A stretch of 13,529 nt of DNA from JAVWGW01 sp036651575 (GTDB lineage: Bacteria; Actinomycetota; Coriobacteriia; Coriobacteriales; Eggerthellaceae), in assembly GCA_036651575.1 (NCBI GenBank), contig JAVVXN010000040.1:1-13529 (forward strand). Direction: 5' to 3'. The position numbers and the translations under genes are program-made. This document shows positions 1-7,544 of this stretch, in pieces. The notes under the pieces were generated by a model. The model had not been told where the DNA came from. It ran no database searches and saw only the letters and a program-made list of their open reading frames with translations. Each line of letters starts with the position of its first letter. Position 1 is the first letter of the stretch.

Positions 1-980
1 TTCGCACGTTGTCGCGCCATGCAAAAAGTCGCATCATCTATCTCTTCGATGGCGACGAAGCGGGGCAGCGTGCGGCGGATCGTGCACTCGGGTTCATTGA
101 TACTTCAATGACGCCGGAGGCGGGTCGCAACAAGATTGAGCTAGCGGCGGTAACCCTGCCGGAAAACCTCGATCCTGCCGATTTCGTTGCGCAGCAAGGA
201 GCCGACGCGTTGCGTGTCTTGCTTGACGAGGCGCAGCCGCTTCTCAAGTACGGTATCGAGCGTCGTCTGGCTCGTTTTGATTTGACTACTGCCGAAGGGC
301 GCAATCGTGCCATCGCCGAGGCGTTGGCCGTTTTGGCTCCCATCAAAGATTCGCTTTTAGCAAAAGATTATGCGGTACAGGTGGCGGGATGGTGTCGGGC
401 GCGCGAGAGTGATGTCCTTGCGCAGCTTGAGCAGGTGGTAGTGCGCCCCCTACCGACCGAGCGGGGTATCGAACAATCTGCGCCGAACGTGGCTTTCCTC
501 AAACTTTCGGAGGGGGAGCGCAATCGGCGCCGCTTCGAGCGTGATTTCATCAGTTTGTGCGCCTGTTACCCCGAACTGGGACAGCGCTTCGCTGCCGCCC
601 TTGCTCAGACCCGTTGGCACGTAAAACTTCATGGGATTTTGGCGCAGATAACCCTCGATATCATCACTCAGACTCCCACCATATCGGCAGCGGAGCTCAT
701 TGCGCGGGCGGCAGAAACCGAACCGAAGGCGGCGCAGGTGCTCACGTCGGGTTCGATGACCGATGAGGTTGCCCCTGAAGTGCTTGCTTCTTTTTTGGTT
801 GAAGAGCTGGCGATCGGAGATCAGGAAGATACTATCGCTGCGTTGCACGAACAGCTGAAAGCTCCCGAGAAACTCGATGCTCAAGAATACGAAGCGATTT
901 TCGAAAGCGTTGTGGCGTTGCAAAAAGATCTGACGAGTCTTCGCCGCGCGCACAAACCGCTTGCGAGCTCAGGGCGATAA
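1..980 (+). CDS. dnaG: DNA primase DnaG, C-terminal part (5' end outside window)
   Basis: Partial gene; the reading frame is already open at base 3 and stops at TAA 978-980. DnaG makes the RNA primers for lagging-strand synthesis and is recruited by the replicative helicase. The first visible residues contain the second half of the TOPRIM catalytic core: a hydrophobic strand followed by FDGDEAGQRAA, the metal-binding DGD motif typical of bacterial DnaG. The rest (about residues 60-320) is helical and divergent, as expected for the end of the core and the C-terminal helicase-binding domain. The zinc finger and the N-terminal catalytic half lie upstream of the window. A TTG at base 9 could be mistaken for a start, but the TOPRIM motif follows it immediately, so it is internal. 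Recognition rests on the TOPRIM motif plus length; the C-terminal domain alone would not be diagnostic. Confidence 0.9.
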   Translation, partial: RTLSRHAKSRIIYLFDGDEAGQRAADRALGFIDTSMTPEAGRNKIELAAVTLPENLDPADFVAQQGADALRVLLDEAQPLLKYGIERRLARFDLTTAEGRNRAIAEALAVLAPIKDSLLAKDYAVQVAGWCRARESDVLAQLEQVVVRPLPTERGIEQSAPNVAFLKLSEGERNRRRFERDFISLCACYPELGQRFAAALAQTRWHVKLHGILAQITLDIITQTPTISAAELIARAAETEPKAAQVLTSGSMTDEVAPEVLASFLVEELAIGDQEDTIAALHEQLKAPEKLDAQEYEAIFESVVALQKDLTSLRRAHKPLASSGR

Positions 981-992
981 AACTTTTTAGGA

Positions 993-1001
993 TGGTATAC
1001 T
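993..1001 (+). promoter_or_regulatory. Candidate extended -10 promoter for nfeD-SPFH operon
   Basis: The sequence TGGTATACT contains a TATACT hexamer at 996-1001 preceded by a TG one base upstream, an extended -10 match. No good -35 hexamer lies 16-18 bases upstream, which is tolerated by extended -10 promoters. A transcript would begin near 1008, just ahead of the AAAGGAG ribosome site at 1013-1019. It sits in the 46-base gap after the dnaG stop, so it could uncouple the membrane pair from dnaG transcription. This is a pattern match only. Confidence 0.4.
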
Positions 1002-1026
1002 CAGGGCTTGAGAAAGGAGTCCTTCT

Positions 1027-1455
1027 ATGAGCCCTTTTATCTGGCTTGCGGTAGCCGTTATCATGGCTGTCGTTGAAATCGTATCTCTCAGTTTGATCAC
1101 GGCGTGGTTTGTTGTCGGCGCTTTGGTGGCATTTGTGGCAAACCTGCTCGGAGCTGATATTGTCGTGCAAATGGTCGTTTTTCTTGTCGTGTCGTTGCTC
1201 TGTCTCATTTTTTTGCGACCGGTCTTCATGAAGTATCGCAAGCGCGGCGAAGCCCACGAACCGACACTGGTGGGACAAACTGCATTGGTGTGTGAAGAAA
1301 TCGACAACGAACGCTTGGTCGGTCGGGTCGAAACTTCGAATCGTATGACCTGGGTCGCTCGCAGTGCCGACGGGAGCGTTATTCCTGTTGGAGAAACGGT
1401 TGTGGTTGTCGATCGGGAAAGTGTCAAGCTTGTTGTTGAAAGGAAGCCTTCATGA
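1027..1455 (+). CDS. Short NfeD-like membrane protein (NfeD/YbbJ family)
   Basis: A 142-residue protein with three hydrophobic segments (about residues 3-21, 24-43 and 46-68), a basic loop (KYRKRGE), then a small soluble domain of about 65 residues. That domain has the NfeD/OB-fold pattern: GQTALV near its start, GRVETSNRMTWVA in the middle, and V-rich strands with an IPVGETVVVV turn. This is the short NfeD form, without the ClpP-like serine protease domain of long NfeD proteins. The family works with SPFH proteins in membrane microdomains, and here the SPFH gene overlaps its stop by 4 bases (ATGA), implying translational coupling. The start is ATG, 7 bases after AAAGGAG. E. coli YbbJ-QmcA is the equivalent pair. 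Exact biochemical function is not known. Confidence 0.82.
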   Translation: MSPFIWLAVAVIMAVVEIVSLSLITAWFVVGALVAFVANLLGADIVVQMVVFLVVSLLCLIFLRPVFMKYRKRGEAHEPTLVGQTALVCEEIDNERLVGRVETSNRMTWVARSADGSVIPVGETVVVVDRESVKLVVERKPS

Positions 1456-2429
1456 TCATCGCGCTTATCGTGCTAGTCGTGTTAGTTGTTTTGTTTTCAC
1501 TGACGTGTATCAAAATCGTTCCGCAGGCGCATTCTGCCGTTGTTGAACGTTTGGGCTCGTATCTGACCACGTGGCAGACGGGGCTGCACATCAAGGTTCC
1601 CTTCATCGATCGCGTTCGCGGGGGTATTACGCTCAAAGAACAGGTTGCCGATTTTCCGCCGCAACCGGTTATCACGAAAGACAACGTGACGATGTCGGTT
1701 GATACCGTTCTATTTTTCCAGGTCATGGATTCGAAGTTGTATTGTTATGGCGTTGAAAATCCTCTGATGGCCATCGAAAATCTGACGGCAACCACGCTGC
1801 GCAATATCATGGGTGATCTTGATTTGGATACCGCTCTTGTCTCTCGCGATACCGTCAACGCTAAGATGCGTGAAATTCTTGACGATGCAACCGATGCGTG
1901 GGGTATCAAGGTCAACCGCGTCGAACTCAAGAATATCACCCCACCGCCCGTGATTCAGCAGGCGATGGAAAAGCAGATGAAGGCCGAACGTGAAAAACGC
2001 GAAGCAATGCTTTTGGCGGAAGGCCAAAAAGCTGCCGCTATCACCATTGCGGAAGGCAATAAGCAGTCACGTATTCTCGAGGCGGAAGGTGCCAAACGAC
2101 AGGTTATTTTAGCCGCAGAAGCCGATCGCGAAAAGCAGATGCGCGAAGCCGAAGGTGAAGCGGCCGCCATTCAAAACGTCCAGGCGGCAACGGCTGACGG
2201 CATTCGTATGGTTCGCGAAGCGGGGGCTGATAGCGCCGTTTTGACCATGAAGGCTCTGGAAGCTTTGCAGGTGCTCGCCAACGGACAGGCAACGAAAATT
2301 ATCATCCCCTCCGATATTCAAGGAATTGCTGGTCTTGCAGCATCGCTTAAGGAAATCGTCGTCGACGGCGATGTTGCGCTCGGTGTCCCCGCTCCGCTTT
2401 CGGCGGGGAAGCCCCGAAAGGGTAATTAA
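1452..2429 (+). CDS. qmcA: SPFH/Band 7 membrane protein, QmcA (stomatin/paraslipin) type
   Basis: A 325-residue protein. Residues 2-19 form one N-terminal membrane helix, then comes the SPFH (PHB) domain, beginning KIVPQAHSAVVERLGSY and continuing through PGL-like and VPFIDRV turns to about residue 175; the stretch WGIKVNRVELKNITPPP is highly typical of the QmcA/stomatin branch. Residues about 175-260 are an Ala/Glu/Lys-rich coiled coil with repeated AEG units. The end is a hydrophobic oligomerisation-like tail and a basic terminus. Such proteins form large membrane-bound ring assemblies and interact with proteases or NfeD partners. It is co-expressed with the upstream NfeD gene through a 4-base overlap, with an AAAGGAAG ribosome site inside that gene. 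Family assignment is firm; the symbol follows the E. coli relative by similarity of layout. The cellular role is inferred. Confidence 0.88.
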   Translation: MIIALIVLVVLVVLFSLTCIKIVPQAHSAVVERLGSYLTTWQTGLHIKVPFIDRVRGGITLKEQVADFPPQPVITKDNVTMSVDTVLFFQVMDSKLYCYGVENPLMAIENLTATTLRNIMGDLDLDTALVSRDTVNAKMREILDDATDAWGIKVNRVELKNITPPPVIQQAMEKQMKAEREKREAMLLAEGQKAAAITIAEGNKQSRILEAEGAKRQVILAAEADREKQMREAEGEAAAIQNVQAATADGIRMVREAGADSAVLTMKALEALQVLANGQATKIIIPSDIQGIAGLAASLKEIVVDGDVALGVPAPLSAGKPRKGN

Positions 2430-2478
2430 GCGCTGCATGAAGGGGAGTTTGCGGTTGTGTCCGCGGTAGGGAGCCGAT

Positions 2479-2559
2479 ATGGAAAAAGTGATAACACTGT
2501 TGATTGTGGTGATTATGGCCGTCGGATTTTTCGTGGTTTCGCGCGGGCAAAAGCGATAA
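2479..2559 (+). CDS. 26-residue single-helix membrane peptide (hypothetical)
   Basis: A small ORF 49 bases after the SPFH gene: ATG at 2479, TAA at 2557-2559. It has a strong ribosome site, AGGGAG at 2468-2473, five bases before the ATG. A stop (TAG 2467-2469) closes the frame just upstream, so no longer version exists. The product starts MEKVITLL, has one unbroken hydrophobic stretch (about residues 4-20, rich in I, V, L, F, M), and ends with the basic tail SRGQKR. This is the look of bacterial membrane microproteins such as CydX, KdpF or AcrZ, which assist larger membrane complexes. Position suggests a partner of the NfeD/SPFH pair. The positive tail predicts the C-terminus in the cytoplasm. 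Recognised by composition and ribosome site only; chance occurrence is possible. Confidence 0.55.
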   Translation: MEKVITLLIVVIMAVGFFVVSRGQKR

Positions 2560-2680
2560 ACTAAAGCGGTATGTAGGTGCGTTGTCTCAATCAGCATGAG
2601 AAGATATTTTCTCTATGCGACCGCAGGGGTAACGCGTATTGCCGAGGATGTGCACAGAGCGTTTTGGCGTACATTTGCTC

Positions 2681-2705
2681 GAGCGCACGGCGGGCTCATT
2701 TTTTT
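2681..2705 (+). terminator. Candidate intrinsic terminator before def
   Basis: GAGCGC at 2681-2686 and GGGCTC at 2692-2697 form a short stem (five pairs plus one G-G mismatch) around a 5-base loop. One A and then seven T residues follow (2699-2705). It would end the nfeD-SPFH-microprotein transcript about 120 bases past the last stop codon and separate it from def. The stem is weak; the T-run is the stronger part of the evidence. The rest of the 204-base gap (2560-2763) shows no convincing gene or promoter. Confidence 0.4.
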
Positions 2706-2747
2706 GGCGAGTGTGATGGAAAATCGATCGTTTATGCGATCTAGTAT

Positions 2748-2753
2748 AAGGAG
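2748..2753 (+). promoter_or_regulatory. Ribosome binding site that places the def start
   Basis: AAGGAG lies 10 bases before ATG 2764 and 4 bases before an in-frame GTG at 2758. It rules out the far upstream in-frame ATG at 2596, which has no such site. ATG 2764 is preferred because conserved deformylase sequence begins directly there; GTG 2758 would add only two residues. Confidence 0.6.
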
Positions 2754-2763
2754 TTTCGTGTCT

Positions 2764-3303
2764 ATGAATGTGGTGCTTTCCCCCGATCCGATCCTGCGTC
2801 AGGTGTGTAAACCCTGCGAGATCGGTGATAAAAGTTTGAATAAACTTGCGAAGCAGATGGCTCGTGTCATGTATAAAAACAACGGCTGCGGCTTGGCAGC
2901 TCCCCAGGTAGGGGTGCTGAAACGGGTGGTTGTCATCGATTGCGGCGATCAGGAAGAAGGTCAAAATCCCGTATTTCTCGTCAACCCCGTGGTGGTTGAA
3001 GTGCGCGGAGATGCGGTAGCGGAAGAGGAAGGCTGTCTTTCGTGCCCGGGTATCGCGGTGCCTATCAAACGTCAACCTTGGGCTCGCGTCGAGTACTACG
3101 ATCTTGAGGGTAATGCGTGCTCCATCGAAGGCGATGGGTTGCTGGGTCGCTGTCTGCAGCATGAAACCGACCACTTGAATGGTAAGACCCTCTTTGAAAG
3201 CTGCTCCCCAATCGCTCGACTTGAAGCGTTGCGCGAATATGAAGCGGCTCGAGCCGCGGGAGCTTTGCCCGGAGAAACCTCTATCGGACCCCGTATTCGT
3301 TAA
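2764..3303 (+). CDS. def: Peptide deformylase
   Basis: Removes the N-formyl group from nascent proteins in the cytoplasm using a bound metal, usually Fe2+. All three signature motifs are present: GCGLAAPQ (residues 41-48, motif I), EGCLS (89-93, with metal ligand Cys91) and QHETDH (132-137, metal ligands His133 and His137, catalytic Glu134). The length of 179 residues is normal. The frame stays open upstream to an ATG at 2596, adding 56 basic, low-complexity residues unlike any deformylase; AAGGAG at 2748-2753 supports the start used here, or a GTG two codons earlier. Twenty-one bases separate it from fmt. Deformylase and formyltransferase together perform the formylation cycle of bacterial translation initiation, so this is a functional operon. 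Confidence 0.95.
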   Translation: MNVVLSPDPILRQVCKPCEIGDKSLNKLAKQMARVMYKNNGCGLAAPQVGVLKRVVVIDCGDQEEGQNPVFLVNPVVVEVRGDAVAEEEGCLSCPGIAVPIKRQPWARVEYYDLEGNACSIEGDGLLGRCLQHETDHLNGKTLFESCSPIARLEALREYEAARAAGALPGETSIGPRIR

Positions 3304-3324
3304 GTTCCACGTGAAGGGAGCGAC

Positions 3325-4281
3325 GTGAATATCATCTTTATGGGAACACCCGATTTTTCCGCGACGGTTTTGGAAGAATTGGTGAATCAGCACACGGTTT
3401 GTGCGGTTTATACCAGGCCCGATGCGGTGAGTGGTCGTGGTCGGGAATTGGTTGCGTCGCCGGTCAAACGCCTGGCTCTTAACCTTGGCTTGCCGGTGCA
3501 TGCGATCAAATCTCTGCGCGATCCACAGGTTATAGCAGAAATTGCCGCCTATGAACCCGATGTTATTTGCGTGGCAGCGTTCGGCGCGATTTTGCCGCCA
3601 GAGGTATTGTCTATTCCGAAATATGGCTGCATTAACGTACATGCTTCCTTGCTGCCTCAGTGGCGTGGCGCAGCTCCTGTCGAGCGCTCTATTCTTGCTG
3701 GTGATATCGAAACAGGTGTGTGTGTCATGCGTATGGAGCAGGGTCTTGATACCGGAGATTATTGCATTTGCCGCACCGTTGCCATTGAGGATAAAAACGC
3801 AGAGGAGCTTACTGACGAGCTGGCAAACCTTGGCGCTTATGCGTTACTGACTGCCTTGATCCACATTAAAAACGGGATGGCCGAATGGGTTGCACAAGAT
3901 GAGTCTCGGGTGACCTACGCCGAAAAAATTGGAAAACGTGAATTGTTCTTAGACCCCCTCGATACCGTTGGTGCCAACGCGCTCCGTGTGCAAGCTTCCG
4001 GTCGTGCCCATCCGGCGAGGTGTGTTATTGCTGGTAGGCCGGTTACGGTTGGGTGCGCCTGGTGTGTTGAGGATGATCCGGCGAAAGAGCAGTGTTTCGA
4101 TATGGTTTCAGGACAGGTGAGATTTGTTCGTAAGCGCCTGTTTTTGGGATGCGAAGACGGACCGCTTGAAGTGTTTGACGTACAGCCTGATGGGAAACAA
4201 TCCATGGAGGGCAAAGCGTTTGCGGCGGGTATACATAATATAAAAAGCGGTACCTTAACATGGGAGAAACTTGATGGATAA
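3325..4281 (+). CDS. fmt: Methionyl-tRNA formyltransferase
   Basis: Transfers a formyl group from 10-formyl-tetrahydrofolate to Met-tRNAi in the cytoplasm. The 318-residue length matches the family (E. coli 315). The N-terminal Rossmann domain starts IIFMGTPDFS. The catalytic triad is visible as Asn104 and His106 in NVHASLLPQWRGAAP, and Asp142 in LDTGD. The substrate loop RPDAVSGRGR followed by SPVK is at about 31-48. The C-terminal OB-fold domain (about 205-310) begins after the linker TYAEKIGKRE. The start is GTG 3325 with AAGGGAG four bases upstream; translation from it gives the conserved N-terminus exactly. The stop overlaps the rsmB start by 8 bases, so the genes are translationally coupled. 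Confidence 0.96.
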   Translation: MNIIFMGTPDFSATVLEELVNQHTVCAVYTRPDAVSGRGRELVASPVKRLALNLGLPVHAIKSLRDPQVIAEIAAYEPDVICVAAFGAILPPEVLSIPKYGCINVHASLLPQWRGAAPVERSILAGDIETGVCVMRMEQGLDTGDYCICRTVAIEDKNAEELTDELANLGAYALLTALIHIKNGMAEWVAQDESRVTYAEKIGKRELFLDPLDTVGANALRVQASGRAHPARCVIAGRPVTVGCAWCVEDDPAKEQCFDMVSGQVRFVRKRLFLGCEDGPLEVFDVQPDGKQSMEGKAFAAGIHNIKSGTLTWEKLDG

Positions 4282-5635
4282 ATCCTCAAAAGCGAGTCCG
4301 GCACGTTTGTTTGCAGTGCAGGTGGGTCGCGCGGTTCGTATGCGCAATGCTTTTACGCACGACGTGATTACGGCACAGCTTGAAAAGACAAAACTTTCCA
4401 ATGAGGATAAAGCTTTTGGCACCAAGCTTGCTTTGGGGGTGACTCTTTCGCTGGGAACACTCGATGAAGTTATCGACCGCTGCCTGCGCAGCCCCAAAGA
4501 TATTTCTCCAGAAGTTCGTGACACGCTTCGTGTTTCTACGTACGAAATTATTTTTTTAGGGAAAAGCCCGCACGCCGCCGTTGATCAAGGCGTTGAATTG
4601 GTGCGTTCCGTGGCACCTCAGGCGGCCGGACTTGCCAATGCCGTACTCCGTAAGATTGTGCGTGCTCAGGCTGATTTCCCGTTTGGCGATCCCGCCATCA
4701 GCGTGCAGGCGCTTGCCCGTCAGTACGCCTTTCCTCTCTGGCTTGCTCAGCTGTTTGTCGAGGATCTCGGTCGCGACGGAGCGGTCGAGATTATGAAAGC
4801 GTCGAACATGGTCGCCCCCCTCTACGTTGCCATCAATGCCCTTTGTGCCGATCCAGATGTTGTGCGAGCTATCTTTGCCGATGTGGGGGAAAGTTCTGCT
4901 CCCATCTCGATTGCGGGAATCGATTTGCCCCTGTGCTTACGCGTCGAAAATCACCGTGCTATTCAGGATGAACGTATCAAACAGCTTTTTGCCGAGGGGA
5001 AGATCATCGTCAGCGATGTTTCTGCCCAGGCGATTGCTCGTCTGGCGGTGCCGGGTGAAAAACCTGCTCGTTTTCTTGAGATCGGTTCTGGTCGAGGCAC
5101 GAAAAGTATTCTGCTGCAAAATGTTGCCAGGGGTTCGTTTGGGTCTCAGATGGCGCTCGAAACACTTGATAATCGCGATTTCAAAACGCAACTGCTCGAA
5201 AAACGTGCTCGTCAGTGCGGTGTCGAACTGGCGGCGGCCCATACTGGGGATGCGACAAAACTTATCGATCTGTTTGGTTTTGAAGCTTTTGATGCCATCT
5301 TTATCGATGCGCCCTGTTCGGGCTTGGGGACCCTTCGCCGTCATCCCGAAATTCGCTGGCGTATCACGAAGGCTGATATCGATGAACTGGCAAGTTTAGG
5401 TGCGACGATGCTCGATGAGGCTGCGGCGTGTTTGAAGGTTGGTGGTCAGTTAACCTACGCGACCTGCACGGTCACTCGTCAGGAAAACACCCAGGTGATT
5501 GAGCGCTTTTTGAAGAGTAAGCGCGGTGAATCGTTTCGCTTGCTGCCCGTGGGTGAAGCTCCGGCGTTTGCGACGCGTCTCACCCCCGGATCTCCCGATG
5601 CGCACTTCGCGGCGTGCATGGTTCGCGTTCGATAA
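4274..5635 (+). CDS. rsmB: 16S rRNA (cytosine-967-C5)-methyltransferase RsmB
   Basis: A SAM-dependent enzyme that methylates C967 of 16S rRNA, also known as Sun. Residues 1 to about 135 are the NusB-like RNA-binding domain; the Rossmann methyltransferase fills the C-terminal half. Motif IV is DAPCSGLG with Cys348, and motif VI is ATCTVTRQEN with the nucleophile Cys398. Their 50-residue spacing equals that of E. coli RsmB (Cys325/Cys375). The SAM-binding motif I reads LEIGSGRGTKS rather than the usual AAPGGKT form, so it is divergent. The chosen ATG 4274 has GGGAG seven bases upstream; a TTG one codon earlier is less likely. The gene is the last of def-fmt-rsmB, and RsmB is often found next to fmt. 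A perfect inverted repeat follows the stop. Confidence 0.93.
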   Translation: MDKSSKASPARLFAVQVGRAVRMRNAFTHDVITAQLEKTKLSNEDKAFGTKLALGVTLSLGTLDEVIDRCLRSPKDISPEVRDTLRVSTYEIIFLGKSPHAAVDQGVELVRSVAPQAAGLANAVLRKIVRAQADFPFGDPAISVQALARQYAFPLWLAQLFVEDLGRDGAVEIMKASNMVAPLYVAINALCADPDVVRAIFADVGESSAPISIAGIDLPLCLRVENHRAIQDERIKQLFAEGKIIVSDVSAQAIARLAVPGEKPARFLEIGSGRGTKSILLQNVARGSFGSQMALETLDNRDFKTQLLEKRARQCGVELAAAHTGDATKLIDLFGFEAFDAIFIDAPCSGLGTLRRHPEIRWRITKADIDELASLGATMLDEAAACLKVGGQLTYATCTVTRQENTQVIERFLKSKRGESFRLLPVGEAPAFATRLTPGSPDAHFAACMVRVR

Positions 5636-5657
5636 GGCTTTTTCGTAGGGACATATA

Positions 5658-5706
5658 CCTGTCGTGACCTTCTTGCAGCGCAGGCTGAAAAAAAGGTCAC
5701 GACAGG
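5658..5706. repeat. Perfect 14-bp inverted repeat in convergent gap (possible bidirectional terminator)
   Basis: CCTGTCGTGACCTT at 5658-5671 is exactly complementary to AAGGTCACGACAGG at 5693-5706, with a 21-base loop. The loop contains its own 4-bp hairpin (CAGC/GCTG) and a run of A. The element lies between the stops of rsmB (+) and the acyl-CoA synthetase (-), the expected place for a shared terminator. There is no clear T-run after either arm, however, so it is not a textbook intrinsic terminator. The alternative is a dispersed palindromic element; the window holds no second copy that I noticed. Confidence 0.6.
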
Positions 5707-5725
5707 GTTGATTGACAGCGGTTCG

Positions 5726-7480
5726 TTAAGCGTTATCCCGGTCGCGGATGACGACGCGACGAATTTTTCCGTTGGTAGTTTTCGGCAGTTCATCCACGTA
5801 GTCGATGGTGCGCGGGTACTTGTAGGGTGCGGTGCGATGCTTGACCCACGTCTGTAATTCGCGCGTCAGATTATCGTTGGCGGAAAAGCCAGGGCTCAAG
5901 ACGATAGTCGCTTTGACGGCTTTGCCGCGCACGGGGTCGGGCACCCCGGTAACGGCGCATTCGCGAACCGCCTCGTGTTCAAGCAGTACGCTTTCGATTT
6001 CGAAGGGGCCAATGCGGTAGCCGGAAGATTTGATGACGTCGTCGTTGCGTCCGATATACCAGAAATAGCCATCTTCGTCGCGCCAGGCCGTATCGCCGGT
6101 GTGATACCAGCCGTCATGAATGGCAGCAGCGGTTTTTTCGGCATTGCGGTAATATTCCACCATGATACCCGCCGGGCGGGGATCCATCTTGATGCAGATT
6201 TCGCCGGTTTCACCGGTGTGGCAGCTGGTGCCGTCGGCACGTTGAATCTGTATCGTATAGAGCGGCACCGCCTTACCCATCGACCCCGAGCAGGGAGTTG
6301 AACCGGCCAGGTTGGCAATGGTGAGCGGGGTTTCCGTCTGACCGAATCCTTCGTAGATGGTAAGCCCGGTATGCTCTTTCCAGAAAGCGAACAGGTCGGG
6401 ATTGAGCGCTTCGCCTGCGGTGGTGGTGTGCGTCAGCGAAGAGAGGTCGAACGCATCGACGTTTTCCTGTGAAATGAGACGATACATCGTGGGGGGGCAA
6501 CACAGGGTCGTGATGCCGTAGTGCTCGATGAGCGAAAGTATTTCACCGGCATGGAAGCGGTCGAAATCGTAGGTGAAAACGCAGGATTCCATCAGCCATT
6601 GCCCGTAGAATTTACCCCATACCGCCTTGCCCCAACCGGTGTCGGCAATGGTGAAGTGGATGCCATCGGCATCCACGCTGTGCCAATGCTTGGCGGTCAT
6701 GATGTGGGCGAGTGCATAGGTCGAATCATGTAAAACCATCTTGGGATTGCCGGATGTGCCGCTTGAAAAATACATGAGCGTCGGATCGCTCGCGCAGGTT
6801 TCTTGCCGCACGAAATCGGCCGGTGTTGCGCGCACGCAGGTATTGAAATCGAGCCAACCTTCCCGAACGCCTGCTGCACGGCAAATGCCTTCATCGCCAC
6901 TGAGAACACTTCCGATCGGCGAATTATCGGTTATTACAAGCTCGTCTGCGTCGTTTTTCGGCGTCAACCCGCCACCCGCACCGTTCACGATGATTTTCAC
7001 CGCAAGGCTCGGCGCGTTTTCGGTCACGTTGTCGCATACCTGGGCAATGTCTCCGATGGAGGTGCAGATCATAGCTTTGATGCTTGCGCTGTTCAGGCGA
7101 TATTCAAGATCGTGTTCCTTGAGCATGAAGGTCGCCGGCACCATGATGGCTCCGAGTTTGCTCAGGGCGGTTGCTACAAACCAGAACTGGTAGTGGCGAC
7201 GTAGGATGACCATGACCATGTCGCCTTTGCCGATACCCTGTGTAGCCAAAAAAGCTGCCGTTTTGTCAGACCATTTCTTCATGTCGGCAAACGTGAAGAA
7301 ATGTTCTTCGCCTTCGGGGTTGCACCAGACCATGGCTCGCCTGTCGGGGTCGGCGTACGCGATATCATCGACGCAGTCGTAGCCGAAATTAAAATCTGTC
7401 GGCACATCGATCGAGAAATCGGTGAGCAGACCCTGTGTGTCGTAGGTTTCCTTTGCGTAGCGAAGGTTGATGTTTCTCAT
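5726..7480 (-). CDS. AMP-forming acyl-CoA synthetase (ANL family, acetyl/medium-chain Acs-like), copy 1
   Basis: A 584-residue adenylate-forming enzyme that activates a carboxylic acid with ATP and CoA to acyl-CoA, AMP and PPi. The phosphate-binding A3 motif is YFSSGTSGNPKMV (237-249), A5 is YEGFGQTETP, A7 is YHTGD (459-463), and A10 is TTNGKIRR with catalytic Lys572. The pattern HIMTAKHWHSVD...DTGWGKAVWGK is typical of medium-chain/acetyl-CoA synthetase-like members; the true acid is unknown, with short, branched-chain or aromatic acids as candidates. Compared with the second synthetase at 12488, it carries about 37 extra residues near 168-205, Gly- and Asp-rich. It starts at ATG 7480 with only a weak AGAAAG site. 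The gene for an Xre-cupin regulator lies upstream in the same direction, 90 bases away, so the two probably share a transcript. Confidence 0.9.
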   Translation of the reverse strand: MRNINLRYAKETYDTQGLLTDFSIDVPTDFNFGYDCVDDIAYADPDRRAMVWCNPEGEEHFFTFADMKKWSDKTAAFLATQGIGKGDMVMVILRRHYQFWFVATALSKLGAIMVPATFMLKEHDLEYRLNSASIKAMICTSIGDIAQVCDNVTENAPSLAVKIIVNGAGGGLTPKNDADELVITDNSPIGSVLSGDEGICRAAGVREGWLDFNTCVRATPADFVRQETCASDPTLMYFSSGTSGNPKMVLHDSTYALAHIMTAKHWHSVDADGIHFTIADTGWGKAVWGKFYGQWLMESCVFTYDFDRFHAGEILSLIEHYGITTLCCPPTMYRLISQENVDAFDLSSLTHTTTAGEALNPDLFAFWKEHTGLTIYEGFGQTETPLTIANLAGSTPCSGSMGKAVPLYTIQIQRADGTSCHTGETGEICIKMDPRPAGIMVEYYRNAEKTAAAIHDGWYHTGDTAWRDEDGYFWYIGRNDDVIKSSGYRIGPFEIESVLLEHEAVRECAVTGVPDPVRGKAVKATIVLSPGFSANDNLTRELQTWVKHRTAPYKYPRTIDYVDELPKTTNGKIRRVVIRDRDNA

Positions 7481-7544
7481 GGCAATCTTTCTGTGTGAAA
7501 CGTGGCACGTGAGGCCACCGAACGGATGGGGGAATGAAGGGTAA

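Noticed and set aside
2742..2747. TAGTAT as a -10 box for def
   Set aside because: It lies directly against the ribosome site, would leave only about 10 bases of leader, and has no -35 partner.
2596..2763. 56-residue N-terminal extension of peptide deformylase in the same frame
   Set aside because: No ribosome site at ATG 2596, no deformylase-like sequence, and a possible terminator lies within it; AAGGAG at 2748 marks the real start.
2587..3642. 351-codon open frame on the minus strand opposite def and fmt
   Set aside because: Antisense to two conserved genes with complete motifs; composition is shadow-like and no family is recognisable.
7502..7518. GTGGC/GCCAC 5-bp inverted repeat ahead of synthetase copy 1
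   Set aside because: Short arms that can arise by chance; no matching site was seen ahead of the second synthetase.
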